The notes below the pieces were generated by a model that worked only from the letters and a program-made list of their open reading frames with translations, did not search any database and was not told the origin of the DNA. Both the position numbers and the translations under genes were made by a program. From Chryseobacterium piperi (lineage in GTDB: Bacteria; Bacteroidota; Bacteroidia; Flavobacteriales; Weeksellaceae): DNA of 64,000 bases. Below, in pieces: positions 10,001-17,692 of the stretch. Location: contig NZ_CP023049.2 of NCBI RefSeq assembly GCF_002285635.2, positions 2,914,001 through 2,978,000 on the forward strand, given 5' to 3'. Every line of letters begins with the position of its first letter. The first letter of the stretch is position 1.

Positions 10001-10445
10001 TAATATGATGAGAGATGGCCTTAAAATCCTCTTTCTTTAAAACTTTTTCAGATAATGCCCCGGCATAGGCAACGATCACTTTCGGAGATTTGCTAGAGTT
10101 AAGTTTATTTAAAACCTCTGTCCTCAGGACAAGATTTGCATTCTGTGTTTTTTCAACCTGATACGGCTCAAGATGAGTTGCAGGAAAGAATAGAACTTTG
10201 TCTTTTCCCAATAAATCTTCTATTTCCGTATTAGCATATAGGGCTTCTTCTTTATCATCAATTAAATAAAGGATATTCTTTTTCTGTGTCAGGAAAAGTT
10301 CCGCTACAAAAACAGAAGAGGAAGACCCTGCATTTCCTTTAACGGAAATATGCTGATGAGCTTCTAACTGGGTGAAAATTTCTTTACCAAATTCTTTTTG
10401 CAACAAATCTGGAAGAAACTTTTCATTAATGGCTTTTAACTGCAT
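7083..10445 (-). CDS. mfd: transcription-repair coupling factor Mfd
   Basis: 1120 residues, the usual length. Mfd displaces RNA polymerase stalled at DNA damage and recruits UvrA. In order I see the UvrB-like N-terminal part, the RNA polymerase-interacting/CarD-like domain ('GDYIAHIDHGIGKFMGL', ~440-460), the RecG-like translocase with Walker A 'GDVGFGKTE' (~585), the DEEH box 'DEEHKFGV' (~685) and motif 'LTATPIPRTLQFSL', and the C-terminal TRCF domain. It is monocistronic with its own -7 box at 10511. No clear terminator was found in the 139 nt before the next gene. Confidence 0.98.
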   Translation of the reverse strand: MQLKAINEKFLPDLLQKEFGKEIFTQLEAHQHISVKGNAGSSSSVFVAELFLTQKKNILYLIDDKEEALYANTEIEDLLGKDKVLFFPATHLEPYQVEKTQNANLVLRTEVLNKLNSSKSPKVIVAYAGALSEKVLKKEDFKAISHHIKVGDQLDFDFVDELLSHYQFQQADFVSEPGEFSVRGGIVDVFSYSYEKPYRITFFGNEVESIKTFDIETQLSIDKIKEFQLVSNMNFSVSASRVSLLQLLPKESFVVSKNAVVGLQKIKSFYEKALEKYETLSKDIAHRTPQELFISDQEFLFDYKKFKTIDFSSVGIEELETFNITIEQTAQPSFHKNFELLIQDLEEKQSEGFDTWISFSTEKQKERLESIFEELEHEAFFKSFKSELHEGFVDYNHKLLVYTDHQIFDRYQRYKAKNTFAKSEQLTLKDLMSLKVGDYIAHIDHGIGKFMGLVKVNNDGKIQECFKLTYKNGDLLYVSIHSLHKISKYNGPDGKEIVLSKLGSPAWKSLKQKTKAKVKQIAFDLIKLYAQRKTAQGFAFTPDSYLQNELEASFIYEDTPDQEKATIDVKKDMESSTVMDRLVCGDVGFGKTEVAIRAAFKAATDGKQVAVLVPTTILAFQHYRSFKERLKDFPVNVSYVNRFRTAKQKSEALEGLKNGKVDIIIGTHQLASASVKFKDLGLLIIDEEHKFGVSVKDKLKTLKSNVDTLTLTATPIPRTLQFSLMAARDLSVIKTPPPNRQPVDTQIVGFNEEIIRDAVSYELQRDGQVYFINNRIENLKDIAGLIQRLVPDARVITGHGQMEGKQLEKNVLDFMEGKYDVLVSTTIVESGVDVPNANTIFINDAQRFGMADLHQMRGRVGRSNRKAFCYLITPPYDMMTSDARKRLEAIEQFSDLGSGFQIAMKDLEIRGAGDLLGAEQSGFINEMGFETYQKLMQEALEELKDDEDFENLFDNEEDRQKLFKSVKDVNIDTDLELMLPDFYISNTEERLSLYQKIAEIDNEKDLQKFENELIDRFGDLPKEAVNLLKSVSLKWLAADIGFEKIVMKNGVFLGYFPSNPQDKFYQTDKFKHIISYLTQNPSEAQLKEKIGKEGNNLMMRKDKVKNVDEVNLLLKSILAL

Positions 10446-10510
10446 AGATAATGGTGGTATAAACGACGAAATCGATTTCGGGGGTTTCCGAAATCGTTAT
10501 CACATCTTAA

Positions 10511-10518
10511 CAAAGGTA
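10511..10518 (-). promoter_or_regulatory. -7 box TACCTTTG of mfd
   Basis: Minus-strand match to TAnnTTTG, about 65 nt upstream of the mfd ATG. It is the same octamer as at the secreted triplet. Confidence 0.55.
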
Positions 10519-10699
10519 AATATATTTTTCCCAACTCACCACAACGAACATTATACAATAAACAAAACTAACAGAAAACAACAATATTAATAATAAATTT
10601 CAGCCAATTCATTTAATTAAACGTTAAAAAAATCATCATTTTATTACATGGCATAGTGTTTGAAAATTCCATTGATACGAAACATTAAATAATAATATT

Positions 10700-11092
10700 A
10701 TGAAAAAAGCAATCAAATTTTTAGGAGTTTTTATGTTGGTCTTTTTTACGGCCATCGCAATTTCTTCGTGTAGCAGAGATGATGATCCTGCCAACAATGA
10801 CTTCTTTGCAGGAACATACCGGGGAAGCGTATCATATAATGATGGATCCACAAACACAAGCACTGATGACGGAAGTGTATTTGTAACTAAAATCGCCAGT
10901 GGTACAAAATATAATTTTGCCTTTTCAAACGGTATTCCCGCATTGAATGGAATTCAGTTTGAGCAAAAAGGAGACAATACACTGGTAATGGTTGGATCAA
11001 ATGCTACTTCATACATCAGAATCGATAACAACGAATTAAAAATCCTGTATGCTAAAGATGGCAAAACATGGACTGCCAATTGTACACGATAA
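10700..11092 (+). CDS. small putative lipoprotein
   Basis: 130 residues. The signal peptide ends in the lipobox 'AISSC', followed by acidic 'SRDDD', which fits export to the envelope. The mature part, with 'FAGTYRGSVSYNDGS', looks like a small beta-sheet domain. It is monocistronic and ends at a strong terminator. No consensus -7 box was found; the nearest candidate has three rather than two bases between TA and TTTG. Function unknown. Confidence 0.75.
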   Translation: MKKAIKFLGVFMLVFFTAIAISSCSRDDDPANNDFFAGTYRGSVSYNDGSTNTSTDDGSVFVTKIASGTKYNFAFSNGIPALNGIQFEQKGDNTLVMVGSNATSYIRIDNNELKILYAKDGKTWTANCTR

Positions 11093-11110
11093 AAAATAAT
11101 TACCTCTATA

Positions 11111-11146
11111 AAAAAACCTGTTCCTTACTTACGGAACAGGTTTTTT
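11111..11146 (+). terminator. terminator after the 10700 gene
   Basis: A perfect 14-bp stem (11111-11124 with 11133-11146) with an 8-nt loop and a T-run. Confidence 0.88.
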
Positions 11147-11277
11147 TATAGAAAATAAGGGACAGATTTAAGCTTTTTTTAATCTGTAATAAACTTTAGT
11201 TAAGTTTCTAAACGCTAGATTTTTCAGCCTGATTTTTGTATATCTTTACTTAACAAAACCAAAGTAATATAATTCCT

Positions 11278-11547
11278 ATGAAAAAACTATTATCAGCAAT
11301 GTCACTAATGCTAGGATTAGGACTTGCTACAGCTCAGCAAACGGCACCGGCAACAGCTGCTAAAACCGTTCAGCAAGCTCCAAAAACTGTGAAAGCCGCT
11401 GAAACTAAAATGGCAACAAAATCTGCCACAGCATCAACCGCTGGAATGAAGATGAAAAAGGATGGAACTCCAGATAAAAGATACAAGGCAAACAAGCGTC
11501 TAAAAAAAGATGGCACACCTGATAAAAGGTACAAAGCCAACAAATAA
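11278..11547 (+). CDS. small secreted Ala/Lys-rich protein with duplicated 14-residue motif
   Basis: 89 residues: a signal peptide ('SLMLGLGLATAQ'), an Ala/Thr/Lys-rich linker, and two copies of KKDGTPDKRYKANK at the C-terminus separated by Arg-Leu. The mature protein is strongly basic. Short secreted proteins with a DGTPD-RYK motif occur in flavobacteria, but I know no function. It has its own terminator. Confidence 0.75.
   Translation: MKKLLSAMSLMLGLGLATAQQTAPATAAKTVQQAPKTVKAAETKMATKSATASTAGMKMKKDGTPDKRYKANKRLKKDGTPDKRYKANK
11455..11544 (+). repeat. two-copy 42-bp coding repeat
   Basis: Bases 11455-11496 and 11503-11544 encode the identical 14-residue motif but differ at several synonymous positions. 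The protein sequence has therefore been kept while the DNA drifted. Confidence 0.85.
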
Positions 11548-11588
11548 ACTCAACATATAGTTGTTATTTTCATAATCAAATTTCGAAG

Positions 11589-11617
11589 AACCGATGAACT
11601 CATCATCGGTTTTTTTA
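11589..11617 (+). terminator. terminator after the 11278 gene
   Basis: A perfect 9-bp stem (11589-11597 with 11603-11611), 5-nt loop and T-run. Confidence 0.85.
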
Positions 11618-11668
11618 TGGTATATCTCTTAAAAACACCATTAGATTCTTTAGTTATTAGTTATTTTA

Positions 11669-11676
11669 TAAATTTG
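11669..11676 (+). promoter_or_regulatory. -7 box TAAATTTG of the GH3 gene
   Basis: Only 4 nt separate the box from the ATG at 11681, so transcription probably starts at or next to the start codon. Confidence 0.6.
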
Positions 11677-11680
11677 AACC

Positions 11681-13180
11681 ATGTTAAGCTTTCTTAAAAA
11701 AAATATAGCGTTGCTTTGGGCAAAAAAACACGTCCAAAAAGCCGAAGAATTTAAAAAAAATGCTGAAAAGGATCAGGAAAAACTACTCTTGTCCTTAGTT
11801 AATTCTGCAAAAAAAACTCTTTTTGGAAGAGAGCATGAATTTGAAAATATTCACTCGATCAAAGATTTTCAAGATAAAGTATCTGTTGCTGATTATGAAG
11901 ATCTAAAACCCTATATAGAAAGAGTAAAGAAAGGACAATCTAATATTCTATGGACTGACACTCCTGAGTACTTTGCAAAAACATCCGGCACAACTTCCGG
12001 TTCAAAATACATTCCCATTTCTAAAGAAGCAATGCCTTATCAAATCAAAGGAGCACAAAGTGCCCTCTTTCACTACATCGCTCAAAAAGGTAACGCTAAT
12101 TTTGTCAACGGAAAAATGATTTTCTTACAGGGCAGCCCGGAGATGGAAGAAGTGTACGGAATCAAGACAGGACGCCTTTCAGGAATCGTTGCTCATCACA
12201 TTCCGAATTACCTTCAAAAAAATCGTCTGCCGAGTTGGGAAACCAATATTATAGATGATTGGGAAGCCAAGGTTGACAAAATCGTAGAAGAAACAGAAAA
12301 AGAAAACATGACCCTGATTTCAGGAATCCCACCTTGGTTGATCATGTATTTTGAAAAGCTGATCGAAAGACACGGAAAAAAGATAAAGCAAATTTTCCCC
12401 AATCTTCAGCTTATTGTGACGGGTGGGGTAAATTACGAACCTTACCGTGACAAAATGGAAGATCTCTTGGGTGGAACAGTGGATATTATTCAAACATTTC
12501 CAGCTTCAGAAGGCTTTTTCGCATTCCAGGATGATTTCACCAAGGAAGGTCTTTTGCTTTTAACAAATCATGGTATATTCTATGAATTTATTCCATTGGA
12601 AGAGTACGGAAAACCAACAGCAAAAAGATTAACCTTAAAAGATATTGAACTTAATAAAGACTACGCCTTAATACTAACCACGAACTCAGGACTTTGGGCA
12701 TATTCAATTGGTGATGTGGTAAGGTTTATCAATAAAAACCCGCATCGTGTATTGGTAAGCGGAAGAACAAAACATTTCACATCTGCTTTTGGTGAGCACG
12801 TCATTGCATTTGAAGTTGAGGAAGCAATGAAAGCAGCTTTAGAAAACTACCCTGCTCAAATTACAGAATTTCATCTTGCCCCTCAGGTAAACCCAAGCGA
12901 AGGACTCCCTTATCACGAATGGTTTATTGAGTTTGAAAAAGAACCTGCCGATCTAACAGGCTTTAAAGATGAACTTGACCAACAGCTAAGAAAACGCAAC
13001 ACCTATTACGATGATCTTATTTCAGGAAACATCTTACAAAAACTGCAAATTACACGGCTTAAGAAAAATGCTTTTCAGGAATATGCTAAATCACAAGGAA
13101 AGCTGGGTGGACAAAATAAGATTCCAAGATTAGCAAATGACAGAAAAATCGCAGATTTATTAGAAATCTATAAATTTTAA
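11681..13180 (+). CDS. GH3 family adenylate-forming protein
   Basis: 499 residues, cytoplasmic, over the full length of the GH3 family. Plant GH3 enzymes adenylate acyl acids and join them to amino acids. The ATP-binding P-loop-like motif is 'TSGTTSGSKYIP' (~104-115). Further family stretches are 'GGVNYEPYRD' and 'YSIGDVVRF', the latter a motif of the adenylate-forming superfamily. Bacterial substrates are unknown, so no reaction is assigned. It is monocistronic and apparently leaderless. Confidence 0.9.
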   Translation: MLSFLKKNIALLWAKKHVQKAEEFKKNAEKDQEKLLLSLVNSAKKTLFGREHEFENIHSIKDFQDKVSVADYEDLKPYIERVKKGQSNILWTDTPEYFAKTSGTTSGSKYIPISKEAMPYQIKGAQSALFHYIAQKGNANFVNGKMIFLQGSPEMEEVYGIKTGRLSGIVAHHIPNYLQKNRLPSWETNIIDDWEAKVDKIVEETEKENMTLISGIPPWLIMYFEKLIERHGKKIKQIFPNLQLIVTGGVNYEPYRDKMEDLLGGTVDIIQTFPASEGFFAFQDDFTKEGLLLLTNHGIFYEFIPLEEYGKPTAKRLTLKDIELNKDYALILTTNSGLWAYSIGDVVRFINKNPHRVLVSGRTKHFTSAFGEHVIAFEVEEAMKAALENYPAQITEFHLAPQVNPSEGLPYHEWFIEFEKEPADLTGFKDELDQQLRKRNTYYDDLISGNILQKLQITRLKKNAFQEYAKSQGKLGGQNKIPRLANDRKIADLLEIYKF

Positions 13181-13223
13181 TTACTTTTTTTCAATTCCAA
13201 AAACATATATTCAAAAAAAATTA

Positions 13224-13231
13224 TAAATTTG
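13224..13231 (+). promoter_or_regulatory. -7 box TAAATTTG of the 13250 gene
   Basis: Matches TAnnTTTG, 18 nt before the ATG. Confidence 0.6.
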
Positions 13232-13249
13232 GAAAACTAAATAAAAATA

Positions 13250-13612
13250 ATGAAAGTATCTGTACTCCTAAAATCCTCTTTTTTAACCTCTTTATTTTTA
13301 ATCTCATCATGTGCTACCACAAAATATAGTGAAGATGTTTCAAAAAACAATTATTCTAACCTGGAAGCAGGAAGAGTATATATTGTTACGATGAAAGATG
13401 GCTCTAAAAAGCAAAAAATGCTATTTCGTAACGTGCAAGGTGATAATATCGCAGGAACGACAGGAAAAAAAGACAGTACAGAAGTAATTATTCCTAAAGC
13501 AAATGTTGCTGCGGTGAAAGACCGATCAAGAGCAAGGGTAACAGCAGGAGCTGTTGTGATAGGAGCAGCGGCGGCGGCGGCCATTGTAATCAGCGCATCA
13601 AGAGCAGACTAA
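13250..13612 (+). CDS. small lipoprotein with C-terminal membrane segment
   Basis: 120 residues. The signal peptide ends in lipobox 'LISSC'. The middle is polar and strand-rich ('AGRVYIVTMKDGSKKQKM'). The C-terminus has an Ala/Val/Ile-rich stretch long enough to cross a membrane, ending 'SASRAD'. The middle resembles small domains that bind or respond in the envelope, but I do not recognise a family. It has its own -7 box. Confidence 0.75.
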   Translation: MKVSVLLKSSFLTSLFLISSCATTKYSEDVSKNNYSNLEAGRVYIVTMKDGSKKQKMLFRNVQGDNIAGTTGKKDSTEVIIPKANVAAVKDRSRARVTAGAVVIGAAAAAAIVISASRAD

Positions 13613-13692
13613 TAGACCCTATCTTTTAAAAAGTATTTGATTTATCATTTGAAAAATCAACCTCCCAACAGTTTTAAATCAATATTTAGAGC

Positions 13693-13700
13693 TATTTTTG
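13693..13700 (+). promoter_or_regulatory. -7 box TATTTTTG of the MFS gene
   Basis: The box ends 3 nt before ATG 13704. The in-frame TTG at 13698 lies inside the box and cannot be the start if this promoter is used. Confidence 0.6.
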
Positions 13701-13703
13701 CGT

Positions 13704-14939
13704 ATGATTTCCTTTACTCCGTTAAAAACATTGAAAAATGTTGAATTCAGAAATCTTCTTACAGGAAGATTTTTTATTGTTTTAGCCTTTAGAATGCTTG
13801 CTACCTTACTCGGATGGTGGGTATATCAACTAACAAAGGACCCATTTTCAATAGGATTAATAGGATTATCTGAAGTCATTCCAGCTGTTAGTTGCGCTTT
13901 GTATGCCGGACATGTTATCGATATGAACGAAAAGAAGAAACTTCTTCTTATTTGTAATTATGCATATATCTTCCTGATAGGTTTGTTGCTTATTCCTGCT
14001 TTTTTTGATGTAGAAATGCATTTTTCAGGACACCAGATCACGTATTTCATTTATGGGGTTATTTTTTTCACAGGAATCGCAAGAGCTTTTATCGGGCCTA
14101 TCATCCCATCTATGATTCCTAAAATTGTAAAAAAAGAAAATTTACCCAATGCCGTAACTTTAAATCAGGCTACCTTTCTGATCTCTTCTGTTTGCGGACA
14201 TGCCGTAGGCGGTTTTCTGATCGGATTCTTTGGTGTAAAATGGACATTAGTAGTTATTATATTACTCATCTTCACCGCATCATTGTTTTTCTGGCAACTC
14301 CAAAAACAGTATTCCGAATACAAAAAAGATTCTGTAAAAATAGTAGAGAGCATGCGGGAAGGGATTTCTTATATATTTAAAACCAAAGAAATTCTGGGTG
14401 CTCTTTGTTTAGATATGTTTGCGGTACTTTTTGGGGGAGCTGTTGCCATGATCCCAGTATATGCTACGGATATTCTGAAAGTAGGCGCAGAAGGATTCGG
14501 ATTATTAAACGCTGCTTCAGATATTGGAGCTATGTGCATCATCACAATTCTATCCATCATTCCATTAAGAAGAAACCAAGGCAAGATACTATTGGGGGTA
14601 GTAACCGGATTTGGACTCTGCATTATAGGATTTGGACTCTCGAATATATATTGGCTGTCATTTATGTTTTTGGTATTGAGCGGAATGCTAGATGGAATAT
14701 CCGTTGTTATACGAGGTACAATTGTACAGTTAAAAACACCGGACCATATAAGAGGGCGCGTTCTCAGCGTCAATTCAATATTCATTATGTCCAGTAATGA
14801 AATGGGACAGTTTGAAAGTGGTCTTTCTGCAAAGCTTCTGGGGGTAGTTCGTTCGGTAGTTTTCGGGGGTACGATGACCGTTCTTATCGCCTTACTTGTA
14901 GGAACTACAAATCCTAAATTAAGAAAAATGCAATATTAA
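13704..14939 (+). CDS. MFS transporter
   Basis: 411 residues with about 12 hydrophobic segments and the enterobactin-exporter-like (MFS_3) layout: 'LTGRFFIVLAFRMLATLLGWWV' region in TM1, 'GHVIDMNEKKKLLL' after TM2 and 'DHIRGRVLSV' in the C-half. An inner-membrane exporter or drug/siderophore transporter is likely; the substrate is unknown. The ATG at 13704 is chosen over a TTG at 13698 because of the -7 box. No partner gene is co-transcribed. Confidence 0.88.
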   Translation: MISFTPLKTLKNVEFRNLLTGRFFIVLAFRMLATLLGWWVYQLTKDPFSIGLIGLSEVIPAVSCALYAGHVIDMNEKKKLLLICNYAYIFLIGLLLIPAFFDVEMHFSGHQITYFIYGVIFFTGIARAFIGPIIPSMIPKIVKKENLPNAVTLNQATFLISSVCGHAVGGFLIGFFGVKWTLVVIILLIFTASLFFWQLQKQYSEYKKDSVKIVESMREGISYIFKTKEILGALCLDMFAVLFGGAVAMIPVYATDILKVGAEGFGLLNAASDIGAMCIITILSIIPLRRNQGKILLGVVTGFGLCIIGFGLSNIYWLSFMFLVLSGMLDGISVVIRGTIVQLKTPDHIRGRVLSVNSIFIMSSNEMGQFESGLSAKLLGVVRSVVFGGTMTVLIALLVGTTNPKLRKMQY

Positions 14940-15001
14940 ACACATATTCACCGTTCTATTAAATAAATCTTAAAAACATTAATTGAAGGTTAATAATTTT
15001 T

Positions 15002-15009
15002 TATATTTG
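15002..15009 (+). promoter_or_regulatory. -7 box TATATTTG of the 15028 gene
   Basis: Matches TAnnTTTG, 18 nt before the ATG at 15028. It rules out the longer TTG-initiated frame at 14983. Confidence 0.6.
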
Positions 15010-15027
15010 TCCTATAAAATCCCCCTT

Positions 15028-15441
15028 ATGAAAAAAATACTATTAGCTTTTTGCTTTGCCTTATTTGGCGTACTTATATCTGCCCAGAGCAGCTATGAGA
15101 AGACGCTGAATCAGAAAGCAGAAAAGATATCTACAGCAAAGACCATTGCTGATTACGACAAGCTTTTTAAGGAATTTTCGGAACTAAAAAAAACAAAAGA
15201 TCCCTATAAGTGGAAAGCTTATTATTACGCAGGTCTTATGTTATATAACAAAACCGAACTTCTTTTAAAAAATAACAAAAAGACAGATATACGGGAAATC
15301 AATAGCCTTGCTGAAAAGTATGTTTTAGGTAGCTTAGCTGCGGAACCTGACAATAAAGAGAACAATGATTTATTGAATCTCATTAGAGAGCAAAAGACTA
15401 AATCTGAAGTTGGCGGAACTATTTTAGCCAATAAAAAATAG
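15028..15441 (+). CDS. secreted helical protein, function unknown
   Basis: 137 residues starting with a signal peptide ('ILLAFCFALFGVLISAQ'). The mature part is charged and helical, with units such as 'YKWKAYYYAGLMLYNKTELL' and 'EPDNKENNDLLNLI' that resemble a short TPR-like fold; this is inference. It lies 42 nt before the first type B T9SS gene on the same strand and could be co-expressed with it, as no terminator lies between. Confidence 0.75.
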   Translation: MKKILLAFCFALFGVLISAQSSYEKTLNQKAEKISTAKTIADYDKLFKEFSELKKTKDPYKWKAYYYAGLMLYNKTELLLKNNKKTDIREINSLAEKYVLGSLAAEPDNKENNDLLNLIREQKTKSEVGGTILANKK

Positions 15442-15483
15442 TTTAAAACAGATTTACTTCTAATAACTTTAAAAAATCATTCT

Positions 15484-17577
15484 ATGAAAAAAGCATTACT
15501 CTTTATAACTTTTTTGGTTTCTCATTTCTTTTTTGCACAAAATAATGACTGTGTTACAGCAATTCCTATTTGTAGCAATGCCAATATTACTCAAACTCCC
15601 AATGGTATTGGGGATCATGATGAAGGAAATGCAGGCTGTTTAAATGGTGAAAACAATTCAATCTGGTTTACATTTAGCACCCTGAGTGCCGGTACTTTAA
15701 CTTTTGAGATCAATCCTGTGAATAATGTCGATTATGACTGGGCGCTTTACGGACCCAATAATAATTGTACTGAGATCCAGACTATAGATCCGATAAGATG
15801 TTCTTATGACGCTCCATCTCCCGGCCAATATGTGACAGGACTTAACCTGACTTCATTGGATACTTCCGAAGGCGCAGGAACCGATAACTTAGGAAACCCG
15901 TCAGACGGAATGGTTAAATATATTGATGTATTGCCAGGTCAGGTCTATTATTTACTTATCGATAACTTCTCCCCGACTATTTCACAGTTTTCTTTGACAT
16001 TCGGAGGATCGGCAGGGTTACTTACTCCATTTGGAGATCCTGTTCTTCAGCCTTTCCCATTTGTTGTACCAGGTCCTAATCACGATGGAGTCCTTACAAT
16101 ATGTGACTTAAATTTCGATTTCTCCACGTTAACATCCGGAATACTCAACGGAAATCCTAATTTCGTTGTAAAATATTACAAAACAGCTACTGATGCATTG
16201 GATGATGCCAACCCAATCACCAATCCAATTGCAGTAGACCCAACCAACACTTATAGCTATGTAATTAGTTATTCGGATCCTACGAGTCCGGCCAGTTTCT
16301 TAAATAAATGTAAACAATTCGGAACTATCAAATTTATTGATAAATCATTTTCTCTGACTCAGGGAACCCTTATATCCTGTAGTAATAATAATTCAGGAAC
16401 GGGAACCTATGATCTCACCACTGCAGATGTGGGTGCCGGAGCAATTCCCAACCTAACATTTCAGTACTACCCTTCGCTTCCTGATGCCAATAATGGCACC
16501 AATGAGATCACTAACCCATATGTATATATAGCTCCTGCAGGATCTGCGTATGTGAAAGCAACGAATGAATTCGGCTGTACTTCTATAGCAGAAATCAAAC
16601 TTAACTTCCATCCGATAGTAACCGTATTGGAGCCTTCTATAAGGTCTTGTTTTATTGAAACCAACCCTTCTACAGCATTATTTGATCTTACAGGCATTGC
16701 TGTAACAACACAGACCGGGACCACTAAAAAGTTCTATCCATCCATGACGGATGCCGTTAACGCAACAAATGAAATCCTTACACCAGACAACTATATTGCT
16801 CCGAATGGATTGGTATTTGTCAGAGTATCGAATGCCAACGGCTGCTTTACCGTTGCTAAAATTACTTTAGTTGTATTACCACCGGTAAAATCTACAGTCC
16901 TTGCCGACAAGATTATTTGTATGGAAGATACTACAACCCTTGATGCAGGCCCTGGATTCTCTGCTTACGAATGGAGTACGGGCGCTACCACGCAAACCAT
17001 TACCAATGTCAGTGTGGGGACGTATTGGGTGAAATTAAAAACCGGAGAATGTTTCACCAAACAAACCGTAACGGTTTATCCTACTGAACAACCGGTAATC
17101 ACCAACGTAGATGTTTCTACCAACACATTAACAGTGAATGTAATTGGAGGAACTCCACCTTACAAGTATTCATTGGATAATATCAACTGGCAGGATTCTA
17201 ATGTATTCAACAATGTACCAAGAGGAGACAGCCATATTTATGTAAAAGATGCTTATGATTGTGATCCGATTGACATTATCGTGGTAGTCCCTAATTTAAT
17301 TAATGTGATTACTCCTAACAATGATGGGATTAATGATGTTATTGATTATTCCGCATTGGCACACAAACAAAATCTAGTAGTAAGTATTTTTGACAGATAT
17401 GGTGCTCAGATTTTCCGTGCCGATAAAACGAATGGATACAAGTGGGATGGCACAACCAACGGAGGTAAAAAAGTGCCTACGGGAACTTACTGGTATTCTG
17501 TAACCTGGAATGAGAATGACAAGAGAAATACTCCTTTCAAGTTCTCAAGCTGGATTATGGTAAAAAACAGAGAATAA
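15484..17577 (+). CDS. T9SS type B surface protein, copy 1
   Basis: 697 residues. After a signal peptide (ending 'FFFAQ') the N-terminal domain begins 'NDCVTAIPICSNANITQT' and carries acidic strand motifs such as 'VDYDWALYGPNN'. Several Ig-like units follow ('TTLDAGPGFSAYEWSTGATT'), then a SprB-like unit ('GGTPPYKYSLDNINWQ'). The last ~95 residues ('LINVITPNNDGINDV ... WIMVKNRE') are the type B (CHU_C, gliding-associated) sorting domain. It is therefore exported through T9SS to the cell surface or medium. The N-terminus pairs with copy 2, but the C-terminus pairs with copy 4. Confidence 0.92.
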   Translation: MKKALLFITFLVSHFFFAQNNDCVTAIPICSNANITQTPNGIGDHDEGNAGCLNGENNSIWFTFSTLSAGTLTFEINPVNNVDYDWALYGPNNNCTEIQTIDPIRCSYDAPSPGQYVTGLNLTSLDTSEGAGTDNLGNPSDGMVKYIDVLPGQVYYLLIDNFSPTISQFSLTFGGSAGLLTPFGDPVLQPFPFVVPGPNHDGVLTICDLNFDFSTLTSGILNGNPNFVVKYYKTATDALDDANPITNPIAVDPTNTYSYVISYSDPTSPASFLNKCKQFGTIKFIDKSFSLTQGTLISCSNNNSGTGTYDLTTADVGAGAIPNLTFQYYPSLPDANNGTNEITNPYVYIAPAGSAYVKATNEFGCTSIAEIKLNFHPIVTVLEPSIRSCFIETNPSTALFDLTGIAVTTQTGTTKKFYPSMTDAVNATNEILTPDNYIAPNGLVFVRVSNANGCFTVAKITLVVLPPVKSTVLADKIICMEDTTTLDAGPGFSAYEWSTGATTQTITNVSVGTYWVKLKTGECFTKQTVTVYPTEQPVITNVDVSTNTLTVNVIGGTPPYKYSLDNINWQDSNVFNNVPRGDSHIYVKDAYDCDPIDIIVVVPNLINVITPNNDGINDVIDYSALAHKQNLVVSIFDRYGAQIFRADKTNGYKWDGTTNGGKKVPTGTYWYSVTWNENDKRNTPFKFSSWIMVKNRE

Positions 17578-17590
17578 ATAATATTTTTTA

Positions 17591-17620
17591 ACAAAAACCG
17601 CTTTTAAAGGCGGTTTTTGT
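17591..17620 (+). terminator. terminator between T9SS copies 1 and 2
   Basis: A perfect 11-bp stem (17591-17601 with 17610-17620) with T-rich 3' arm. Confidence 0.82.
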
Positions 17621-17663
17621 TAATTTTATGCTATAAATAATAGTGTTATTTTGTTATTTTAGC

Positions 17664-17671
17664 TATTTTTG
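17664..17671 (+). promoter_or_regulatory. -7 box TATTTTTG of T9SS copy 2
   Basis: Matches TAnnTTTG, 21 nt before ATG 17693, and excludes an in-frame TTG at 17669. Confidence 0.6.
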
Positions 17672-17692
17672 TTACATAAAATTCATTTCAAA

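Noticed and set aside
14192..14797. Overlapping plus-strand open frames inside the MFS gene
   Set aside because: They are shadows of the MFS coding frame, which is intact from 13704 to 14939; no frameshift is needed to explain the protein.
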